A stretch of DNA of 64,000 bases from Fen-178 sp963722575 (GTDB lineage Bacteria; Acidobacteriota; Terriglobia; Bryobacterales; Bryobacteraceae). The position numbers and the translations under genes were made by a program. Positions within the stretch are counted from its first letter, which is position 1, and the number at the start of each line of letters is the position of its first letter. Under the pieces are notes generated by a model. It saw nothing but the letters and a program-made list of their open reading frames with translations, ran no database searches and was not told the origin of the DNA. Below are positions 1 through 10,755 of the stretch, one piece after another. The DNA is taken from assembly GCA_963722575.1 (NCBI GenBank), contig CAVRNR010000022.1, forward strand, positions 124,001 through 188,000, given 5' to 3'.

Positions 1-37
1 CCTTATACTGGAGTTCGAAGTCTGGAAGGACGTTCGA

Positions 38-200
38 CAGCGGCGGTTGCCAACCGCCGCGCAGGATGCCATCCTGCCCCGCAGAGCGGCAAGCCGCAAA
101 CGGTGTCGGCGATTCTCCAAGGCCGTGGCGGGCGCGTACAAGTGCGGCAGGCGGATTGACAATCCGCCGCAGGTTATAAACCTGCCCCACAATTCGTCGC
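38..200. repeat. Array of short REP-like palindromes upstream of the arginase gene
   Basis: Several short perfect or near-perfect palindromes follow one another: GCGGTTGCCAACCGC, GCAGGATGCCATCCTGC, GCGGCAAGCCGC, GCGGATTGACAATCCGC and GCAGGTTATAAACCTGC, ending in CCCCAC. The same style of hairpin flanks the RAYT transposase at 60461-61033, so this is probably one of its dispersed REP targets. I see no convincing gene in 1-269. Confidence 0.7.
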
Positions 201-269
201 GGCGCGCGAAGAATGTGATGGATAGTAGTACAACGCTGGCGCTCAGTAGATGGTGGTAGAGAGACAATT

Positions 270-1184
270 ATGCGGCAATCACACATCGCGATCATCGGGG
301 CGCCGCTCGACCTTGGCCAAGGGCGGCGCGGCGTGGATATGGGGCCATCGGCGATGCGCGTGGCCAACCTCAACGCGCGTGTGGCGTCGCTGGGCTATAC
401 CGTGGAAGACCTGGGCAACGTGCCGGTGGAGCAAGCCGAAGCGTTGCCCGAGGGCGATGCCAGCGCCAAATATCTTCCGCAAATCGCGGCCACGTGCGGA
501 CGGCTGGCGGCGCTGGTGGAGCAGGCGCTCTCGCGCGGCAGCGTGCCCCTGGTGCTGGGCGGCGACCACTCGGTGGCCGTCGGCACCGCCAGCGGCGTGT
601 CGCGGTATTTTCGCGGGCAAAATCAAACCGCCGGCCTCATCTGGCTGGACGCCCATGCCGACATGAACACGCCCGCGAGCAGCCCCAGCGGCAACGTCCA
701 CGGCATGCCCCTGGCGTGCATTCTGGGAATGGGCCCGCCAGAGCTGACCGGACTGTCGGGCTTCCACCCCATGATCGCCGCGCGCAACGCGGTGATCGTG
801 GGGCTGCGAGACGTGGACCAAATGGAGAAGCCGCACGTGCGCCAGTCCGGCGTCCGGGCCTTCACTATGCGCGACATCGACGAGCGCGGCCTGCGATCCG
901 TGATGGACGAAGCCATTCGCCTGGCTTCGGAGGGCACCGCCGGCTTCCACCTTTCGCTCGACATGGATTTTGTCGACCCCGCGGACGCCCCCGGCGTCGG
1001 CACGCCCGTGCGCGGCGGCGCCACCTACCGCGAGGCGCATTTGGCAATGGAAATGATCTGCGATTCCGGGCAGATGCTCTCGCTCGAAGTGGTGGAGGTG
1101 AATCCCGTGATCGACGAGGTGAACCGCACGGCCGATCTGGCCGTCGAGCTGGTCATGTCGGCATTGGGAAAACGAATTCTATGA
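270..1184 (+). CDS. rocF: Arginase/agmatinase-family ureohydrolase
   Basis: Probable arginase, hydrolysing arginine to ornithine and urea with a two-manganese centre. The 304-residue length fits. The family's metal motifs are visible in order: GGDHS at about residues 97-101, DAHADMNTP at about 127-135, SGNVHGMP at about 140-147 and SLDMDFVDP near 230. The ATG is preceded by a purine-rich stretch (GAGAGACAATT). Its TGA overlaps the ATG of the next gene (ATGA, 1181-1184), so it is probably co-translated with ddl. Arginase rather than agmatinase is preferred from the conserved core, but substrate is not proven by sequence. Confidence 0.88.
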   Translation: MRQSHIAIIGAPLDLGQGRRGVDMGPSAMRVANLNARVASLGYTVEDLGNVPVEQAEALPEGDASAKYLPQIAATCGRLAALVEQALSRGSVPLVLGGDHSVAVGTASGVSRYFRGQNQTAGLIWLDAHADMNTPASSPSGNVHGMPLACILGMGPPELTGLSGFHPMIAARNAVIVGLRDVDQMEKPHVRQSGVRAFTMRDIDERGLRSVMDEAIRLASEGTAGFHLSLDMDFVDPADAPGVGTPVRGGATYREAHLAMEMICDSGQMLSLEVVEVNPVIDEVNRTADLAVELVMSALGKRIL

Positions 1185-2158
1185 AACTACGAGTAGCCGT
1201 CCTTTACGGCGGCCGCAGCGGCGAGCACGAAGTGTCCATCAACTCGGCGAAAGCCATCATGCAGCGGATGGACCCCGCCAAGTACGAGATCATCGAGTAT
1301 TTTATCGATAAACAGGGCCAGTGGAGCCCGCGCGCCATCCTGCCCGAACCGGGCGCGCAGCCGGAAATCGACGTGGTCTTTCCGGTCCTGCACGGCACCT
1401 TCGGCGAGGATGGCACGGTGCAGGGCCTGCTCGAACTCGCCGATCTCGCCTACGTGGGCGCCGGCGTCCTGGCTTCCTCCGTCTCCATGGACAAGGAGAT
1501 GATGAAACGTGTCTCCATGGAACGGATGTTGCCGGTGGTAGACTACGTGACGGTGACGCGCGAGAATCCGGACGTCGCCGAAGCCTGCGCGCGCCTGCTG
1601 TTTCCGATGTTCGTCAAGCCGGCCAACCTGGGCTCGTCGGTGGGGATTTCCAAGGCGCACGATCGGAAGGAACTGGAGGCCGCCGTCGCGCTGGCCGCGC
1701 AGTACGACCGCAAGATCATCGTCGAGCGCGGCATCGCCGGCCGCGAGCTGGAATGCTCGGTGCTGGGCAACGAGGCGCCGCTGGCTTCCCTGCCTTGCGA
1801 AATCCTGCCCTCGCGCGAATTCTATGATTACGAGGACAAGTACCTGCTCGACCGCGCGCAAACCAAAGTTCCCGCGGACCTGCCGCCGGAAAAGACCGAA
1901 GAGGTGCGCCGGCTGGCCGTGGAATGCTACCGCGCGGTGGAATGCGAGGGCATGGCGCGCGTCGATTTCCTGCTGGAAGCCGCCACCGGCCGCGTCTATA
2001 TCAACGAGATCAACACCATCCCCGGGTTCACCTCCATCAGCATGTTTCCCAAGATGTGGGAGCACAGCGGCATCTCCTTTTCCGCGCTGATAGACCGGCT
2101 GATCGAGCTGGCGCTCGAACGGCACCAGCGCAAGAAAGCGACACGGTTCGCGCGATAG
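1181..2158 (+). CDS. ddl: D-alanine--D-alanine ligase
   Basis: ATP-grasp ligase making the D-Ala-D-Ala dipeptide for peptidoglycan in the cytoplasm. The 325-residue protein starts MKLRVAVLYGGRSGEHEVS, the typical Ddl N-terminus (GGxSxEHxVS). It has VFPVLHGTFGEDGTVQG in the N-terminal domain, the ATP-grasp segment FVKPANLGSSVGI, and the metal/product motif YINEINTIPGFT near the C-terminus. The start is fixed by the 4-nt overlap with the arginase stop. It is part of the plus-strand run with the Uma2 and S41 genes. Confidence 0.95.
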   Translation: MKLRVAVLYGGRSGEHEVSINSAKAIMQRMDPAKYEIIEYFIDKQGQWSPRAILPEPGAQPEIDVVFPVLHGTFGEDGTVQGLLELADLAYVGAGVLASSVSMDKEMMKRVSMERMLPVVDYVTVTRENPDVAEACARLLFPMFVKPANLGSSVGISKAHDRKELEAAVALAAQYDRKIIVERGIAGRELECSVLGNEAPLASLPCEILPSREFYDYEDKYLLDRAQTKVPADLPPEKTEEVRRLAVECYRAVECEGMARVDFLLEAATGRVYINEINTIPGFTSISMFPKMWEHSGISFSALIDRLIELALERHQRKKATRFAR

Positions 2159-2181
2159 AATAGGAATCATCGGGAGCCGCC

Positions 2182-2739
2182 ATGGCAAGCTTACCCAATC
2201 CGCAAACGGTCACCTACGAAGAGTGGCTTCGCATGCCGGAGGTGACGGACGCCATCGAGGAAGTGGTGGACGGAGAGATTCTGATCATGCCGCCAAATAA
2301 GTGGGAGCACGCGTTGATCGCGCAGCAGGTCGGCAGCGCTCTCGATGCTCAACTGGACGCACGTGATGCCATCGTGTTGACTGCCACCTTCGGCCTGGTA
2401 ATCCGCAAGGCGCCGCTGACCTCTCGCGTACCCGATCTGGCCGTCTTCCGGAAGAGCACCATCGTCGAACAGGACGGCTACATTCATTCCGCGCCGCAGC
2501 TCGTGGTGGAAGTGCTTTCGCCGGCCAACACGCGCCGCGAGCGCGAACGGAAGCTGGCCGACTACGCCAGCCTCGGTGTCCCTGAAATGTGGGTCGTCTC
2601 GCCGGAAGCCCGCACGGTGGAAGTCTTGTATCTGGAGAACGGATTCCTGCGTAGCGTGCAGGCCCTGACTCAGGGCGTGCTCGAACCAAAGCATTTCCCC
2701 GGCGTCCAAATCCAGATCGCCGGGATCTGGCCCGATTGA
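2182..2739 (+). CDS. Uma2 family protein (PD-(D/E)XK nuclease fold, DUF820)
   Basis: The 185-residue protein matches the Uma2/DUF820 family, a restriction-endonuclease-like fold common in cyanobacteria and Acidobacteriota with no settled role. The N-terminal YEEWLRMPE and EVVDGEILIMPP are typical. The candidate active site is VPDLAVF followed by LVVEVLSP, and DYASLGVPEMWVV is the usual C-terminal motif. A GGGAGCC stretch lies just before the ATG. The TGA overlaps the next ATG by one base (TGATG), suggesting coupling to the S41 protease. Nuclease activity is only inferred from fold. Confidence 0.88.
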   Translation: MASLPNPQTVTYEEWLRMPEVTDAIEEVVDGEILIMPPNKWEHALIAQQVGSALDAQLDARDAIVLTATFGLVIRKAPLTSRVPDLAVFRKSTIVEQDGYIHSAPQLVVEVLSPANTRRERERKLADYASLGVPEMWVVSPEARTVEVLYLENGFLRSVQALTQGVLEPKHFPGVQIQIAGIWPD

Positions 2740-4202
2740 TGTTTCGCCTCACCGCCGCCGTGTTCTGCGCTGCCGCCACCCTGCTGGCCGCGGACGACGA
2801 CCTCGATTCGCAGATGAAGAGCGTCATCGACGCGTATGCCATCGTGCAGCAGAACGCCGCCGATCCGGTCACCTCCGAACAGGCCTTCTACCAGGGGGCC
2901 ATCCCCGGACTCTTGCGCCGGCTCGATCCGCACTCCGTTTTCTTCGATCCGGGGCAGTTCGAGCAGCTCAAGAGGATGGAATCGTCCACCCAGAAGGGCT
3001 TTGGCAGCGTGGTCTCGCTGCTGCCCGGCCGGGTGATTGTGCTCCAGACGCTGCCCGGCACTCCCTCCGCCAAGGCCGGCCTCGCGCCGGGCGACGAGAT
3101 TGTCGCCGTCAACGGATACGCCATCAACCGGCTCGATCTGGATCAGCTCACCGAGCTCCTTTCGGAGTCGCGCCAGCAGCAGGCGCAGCTTGACGTGAGG
3201 CGTCCCGGCTCGGCCGGTATCAAGCACATGGTTCTCACGCCGGAGGAGATGCAGGCCCCCAGCGTCGAGCGCACATTCTTCGTCGGGGCGGGCATCGGCT
3301 ACATCCGGGTCGCGAGCTTCGACGAGAAGACCAGCGGTCAGCTCAAGGAGGCCATCGAAAAACTGGGCGGCGACCGCCTGGCCGGGCTGGTTCTCGACCT
3401 GCGCAATAATCCCGGCGGACTGCTGACCGCGGCCCTCGAGACCTGCTCGCTGTTCCTTCCGCCGGGCGCGAAGATCGTCACGGTGCGCGGCCGCAATGTG
3501 CCCGAGAAGTCCGAAACTGTGCCCTCGATCGCCATGCCGTACGGATTCAAACTGGCCATTCTCATCAACGAAAAAACCGCCAGCGCTTCGGAAATCGTCT
3601 CCGGCGCCATCCAGGACCACGACCGCGGCACCATTATCGGGCAGCCCAGCTTCGGAAAAGGGCTGGTGCAGAGCGTGTTTCCGCTGAGCGAAGGCACCGG
3701 CCTGGCGTTGACCACCGCGCTCTACTACACGCCCAGCGGCCGCTCCATCCAGAAGCCGCTGGACGCCGCGCGGTTCGAGCTGGGCGCCGCCACCGAGCAC
3801 CCCAATGCGCGGAAGGATTTTCGCACCGACAAGGGGCGCGTAGTGACGGGCGGCGGCGGCATTCAGCCGGACATCGTGGTTTATCCGCCGGCCACCAATC
3901 GTCTGCGCACGGTGCTCGATGCCAGCGGCTCCTTCACCAACTTCGCCACCGAGTATCTCCGCAATAACAAGGTCACCGCGGATTTCGAGGTCACGCCTCA
4001 AATCATGGACGAGTTCCGCGTATTCCTTTCCGACCGCGGTATTCAGCCCGGCATCGCCGAATGGTCCCCGGAGCGGGAATTCATCGTCAATCGCCTCAAA
4101 ACCGAAATCTTCAACCAGGCACTTGGCGTGGAGAAGGGCGATGAGGTGGAAGCCGAGCGCGACCCGGTGATTCTGAAGGCGCTCGAAGTGCTGGGAGGGT
4201 AG
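2739..4202 (+). CDS. S41 family carboxy-terminal processing peptidase
   Basis: Serine protease of the CtpA/Prc type, expected in the periplasm. The N-terminus (MFRLTAAVFCAAATLLAAD) is a signal peptide. A PDZ domain follows (LPGTPSAKAGLAPGDEIVAV, about residues 107-126). The catalytic domain shows LVLDLRNNPGG, the Ser motif TASASEIVSG and the Lys motif SFGKGLVQ, the Ser/Lys dyad of the family. The ATG at 2739 is chosen over the in-frame TTG one codon earlier because it overlaps the upstream stop (TGATG). The C-terminal region has about 130 residues beyond the protease core. Confidence 0.93.
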   Translation: MFRLTAAVFCAAATLLAADDDLDSQMKSVIDAYAIVQQNAADPVTSEQAFYQGAIPGLLRRLDPHSVFFDPGQFEQLKRMESSTQKGFGSVVSLLPGRVIVLQTLPGTPSAKAGLAPGDEIVAVNGYAINRLDLDQLTELLSESRQQQAQLDVRRPGSAGIKHMVLTPEEMQAPSVERTFFVGAGIGYIRVASFDEKTSGQLKEAIEKLGGDRLAGLVLDLRNNPGGLLTAALETCSLFLPPGAKIVTVRGRNVPEKSETVPSIAMPYGFKLAILINEKTASASEIVSGAIQDHDRGTIIGQPSFGKGLVQSVFPLSEGTGLALTTALYYTPSGRSIQKPLDAARFELGAATEHPNARKDFRTDKGRVVTGGGGIQPDIVVYPPATNRLRTVLDASGSFTNFATEYLRNNKVTADFEVTPQIMDEFRVFLSDRGIQPGIAEWSPEREFIVNRLKTEIFNQALGVEKGDEVEAERDPVILKALEVLGG

Positions 4203-4242
4203 CGCCGGCGATCTTGTCGCCGGTGGGTTTGTCCGGCTCTAC
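4199..4242. repeat. REP-like palindrome, intact copy of the group II intron target
   Basis: The element begins at the stop codon of the S41 gene. It contains the perfect 7-bp hairpin CCGGCGA-TCTTG-TCGCCGG inside outer arms GTAGCGCCGG / CCGGCTCTAC. The same sequence occurs at 28668-28686 joined to 33192 onwards, where it is split by the intron, so this copy shows the uninterrupted site. It may also act as a transcription terminator hairpin after the S41 gene; no T-run follows. Confidence 0.8.
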
Positions 4243-4266
4243 AATTGAGTCAGGAGTCGGATTCAC

Positions 4267-4467
4267 ATGGCGATAGACCCGCTCCGGATTGCGAGCGTGA
4301 CCGCGCCCATCGACGACGAGCCTTATACGCCCGGGCAGCAGGCCGATGACGCCGAAGCTCAAACCGCCATTGACCGGGGTGAAGGAATCTCCCATGCGCA
4401 CATGCTCAGGGAATTCGGAAGGAGTTTCTCCGCGCTCTCTGCCTCCTCTGCGCTCTCCATTTCTTAG
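4267..4467 (+). CDS. Small hypothetical protein, possibly a degraded gene
   Basis: A 66-codon frame with an AGGAG-like site (TCAGGAGTCGG) ahead of its ATG. The first 50 or so residues look coding (acidic, with PYTPGQQADDAEAQ). The C-terminal part (SALSASSALSIS) is translated from the low-complexity dispersed repeat at 4425-4502, suggesting the original 3' end was replaced. I do not recognise a family. Confidence 0.35.
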   Translation: MAIDPLRIASVTAPIDDEPYTPGQQADDAEAQTAIDRGEGISHAHMLREFGRSFSALSASSALSIS

Positions 4468-4502
4468 TCTTTGTTTTCTCTGCGTCTCTGCGGTGAAAAC
4501 TC
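4425..4502. repeat. Pyrimidine-rich dispersed repeat (CTCTGCGTCTCTGCGG type)
   Basis: An imperfect repeat of CTCTGCG/CTCTGCC units ending in TCTCTGCGTCTCTGCGGTGA. This wording is often seen as an intergenic dispersed repeat in environmental bacteria. It overlaps the tail of the small frame at 4267-4467 and precedes gdhA. Only one copy was noticed in the window. Confidence 0.5.
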
Positions 4503-4542
4503 TTCCCCCGCCTCTGCCATAATGTTACCGGAGGCATGAACC

Positions 4543-5826
<1,284 letters not shown>

Positions 5827-5836
5827 CGGTCCGCTG

Positions 5837-8451
<2,615 letters not shown>

Positions 8452-8455
<4 letters not shown>

Positions 8456-9507
8456 GGGTCGCGGGCGTGATGAGCGGAACGTCGCTCGACGGCATCGACG
8501 TGGCCATCGTCGAAATCGGCGGCCGGCGGGTCGAAACCATCGGGTTCCTCGCCACGCCGTACTCCGAAGCTGTTCGGTCGGCTATTCTCGGGGTTGACAC
8601 GCCAAAGGGCCTGTCCTACCTCAACTTCCAGCTTGGCGAACTGTACGCGCGCGCCGTCCTGCGCGCCATCCGCCGCTACGGCCCCGTCGAGCTGATCGGC
8701 TGCCATGGCCAGACCATCTACCATGAAGGCGGCGCCCACACGCTGCAGATCGGTGAACCGGCCATCCTCGCCGAGCGCACGGGCGTACCGGTGGTCTCGA
8801 ATTTTCGCGCGCGCGACATCGCCGCCGGCGGCCAGGGCGCTCCGCTGGTCCCGTACGTCGATTACCTCCTCTTCCACCATCCCAAGCGCACGCGCATCGC
8901 CCTGAATATCGGCGGCATCGCCAACATCACGGTGATCCCCGCCGGAGCCGCGCCCGGGGATGTGGTGGCGTTCGATACCGGCCCCGGCAACATGGTGATC
9001 GACGCCCTGGCGCGGGAAATGGGATTGCCCTGCGACCGCGGGGGAAAGATCGCCGCTTCGGGCCGGGTGGACCGGGCGCTGCTCGATGACCTGCTCGCCG
9101 ACCCCTATTACCGCCGCCCGCCGCCCAAGAGCGCCGGCCGGGAGCAGTACGGCGCCGCGTTCGTCGCGCGCCTGAAGAATTCCGGCCTCCCCATGCCGGA
9201 CCTCATCGCCACGGCGACGGTGCTAACGGCAGCCACGGTTGCGATGGGAGTGGGCATGCACAGATTCCCCGCCGACCTCATCGTCTCCGGCGGCGGCGTG
9301 CACAATCCTCGAATCATGGCCCATCTGGCCGGTTTCCTGCCCGGCATCGCGATCTCCACTTCCACCAGCCATGGAATCGACGCCGATGCCAAGGAAGCCA
9401 TCGGCTTCGCCGTGCTGGCGTATCAGACTTGGCGCAAGAGGCCGTCGAACCTGCCTTCCGCCACTGGAGCCAGGCACGCGGTCGTGCTTGGCGGCATTAC
9501 GTTCTAA
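8452..9507 (+). CDS. anmK: Anhydro-N-acetylmuramic acid kinase
   Basis: AnmK phosphorylates and hydrolyses 1,6-anhydro-MurNAc released during cell-wall turnover, giving MurNAc-6-phosphate for recycling. The 351-residue protein starts MRVAGVMSGTSLDGIDVA, the diagnostic N-terminal phosphate-binding motif. NIGGIANIT and FDTGPGNMVID are also present. It overlaps mutS by 4 nt (ATGA), and its 3' end overlaps that of the convergent gene at 9504-9716. Confidence 0.95.
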
Positions 9508-9716
9508 CGGAAGCTCGGCTGCGCTACCGCGGCGCGCAGGCGCCGGGGTATCCGCTCGCCGATCCGCATGTCGGCCCAGTTGTATGCGAACTCCTTACCG
9601 CAGTCTAAACACACGACATAGGTTCGCGAAGCGGCGTTCTTTCGCCCGGCCGTCAGCGGAAACGTGGTCCGTTGGTGAGCGCAACCAAACAGCGCGTCGA
9701 GAATCGACTGAACCAT
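9504..9716 (-). CDS. Small Cys/His-rich putative zinc-ribbon protein
   Basis: The 70-residue protein has a Cys-x-His pair (GCAHQRTTFP) and a CLDCGKEF motif, a plausible zinc ribbon, followed by an aromatic YNWADM and a basic tail. I know similar small proteins from acidobacterial genomes only as hypothetical. GGAGGAGGGTAACGG lies upstream of the ATG as a strong ribosome site. It converges on anmK with a 4-nt overlap. Confidence 0.72.
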   Translation of the reverse strand: MVQSILDALFGCAHQRTTFPLTAGRKNAASRTYVVCLDCGKEFAYNWADMRIGERIPRRLRAAVAQPSFR

Positions 9717-9765
9717 GACCCGTTACCCTCCTCCTGTGTTAGATACTTCGAACCGGTCGGGAGTT

Positions 9766-10755
9766 TCAGCGAGTTAATAGCCTTGAAACAATCGACTCTG
9801 CGATCAGGCGCCCGTGCAACCGCCCGTTCTCAATGAAGATTTCGTTGGTGTGCATTCCCGCCACAATCACGCCCGCCAGGTAGACCCCCGCGCGCTCGCT
9901 CTCCAGCGTTTCCGGATTGGTGCGCGGCCTCAGCGTATCCGCCTCCAGCGCGATCCCCGTGGCATTCAGGAACTCGAGGTCCGGCCGGTACCCGATCAGC
10001 GCGAAGACGAAGTCGTTCTTCAGGGAAACTTCGCCTTCCGGCGTCGCCACCCGAATGGAATCCTGCCGGATTTCCACCACCCGCGATTGAAAGTACGCGC
10101 GAATCTCGCCGTTCTGTATGCGGTTCTCGATGTTGGGTTTGATCCAATACTTCACCGAATCCGAGATCCCCGCCCCCCGGTGAATCAGCGTCACGCGCGC
10201 GCCCGTCCACCACAGTTCCAGCGCCGCAATGGCCGCCGAGTTCTTCGCGCCGATCACCGCTACATCGTGGTTGTAATAAGGATGCGCCTCCTGGTAATAG
10301 TGCAGAACCTTGTCGAGCGCCTCACCCGGCACGTCCAGCATGTTGGGCACGTCGTAATAGCCGGTGGCCAGCACGATTTTGCGCGCCAGGTACACGTGAC
10401 TCGATCCCACCCGGTCGGTGGTGAACACCTCGAATGCGCCGTCGTCGCCCGCAATCCGGTCCACCCGTTCGTACTGCCGGATCTCGAGTCGAAAATGCTC
10501 CGCCACGCGCCGGTAATACTTCAGCGCTTCGGTCCGACTGGGCTTGTCGTTGAGGCTGGTCATCGGGATGTCGCCGATTTCGAGCAGCTCCGGCGTGGTG
10601 AAGAACGTCATATTGGTGGGGTAGTGGTAGATGGAATTGACCACGCAGCCCTTCTCCACCAGCACGGTTTTCAGACCGCGCTGCTGAAGCTCGATGGCGC
10701 AAGCCAGCCCCGTTGGTCCCGCGCCTACCACCACCACGTCGAAGGATTCCCTCAC
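9766..10755 (-). CDS. ypdA: YpdA-family putative bacillithiol disulfide reductase
   Basis: FAD/NAD(P)-binding thioredoxin-reductase-like protein of 329 residues. The FAD motif VVVGAGPTGLACAIE is at the N-terminus and an NADPH-type motif (VIGAKNSAAIAALEL) lies mid-protein. YHYPTNMTFFTTPELLEIG is characteristic of YpdA. No CxxC redox pair is visible, as expected for this family. It overlaps the alaS stop by 4 nt, forming an alaS-ypdA operon. Use of bacillithiol by this organism is inference. Confidence 0.88.
   Translation of the reverse strand: MRESFDVVVVGAGPTGLACAIELQQRGLKTVLVEKGCVVNSIYHYPTNMTFFTTPELLEIGDIPMTSLNDKPSRTEALKYYRRVAEHFRLEIRQYERVDRIAGDDGAFEVFTTDRVGSSHVYLARKIVLATGYYDVPNMLDVPGEALDKVLHYYQEAHPYYNHDVAVIGAKNSAAIAALELWWTGARVTLIHRGAGISDSVKYWIKPNIENRIQNGEIRAYFQSRVVEIRQDSIRVATPEGEVSLKNDFVFALIGYRPDLEFLNATGIALEADTLRPRTNPETLESERAGVYLAGVIVAGMHTNEIFIENGRLHGRLIAESIVSRLLTR

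Noticed and set aside
38..200. Possible CRISPR array at the left edge
   Set aside because: The units are palindromes of varying sequence with no constant repeat and spacer length and no cas genes nearby; they fit REP hairpins.
47..259. 70-codon frame at the left edge
   Set aside because: It translates the REP palindromes; no start signal and no coding character.
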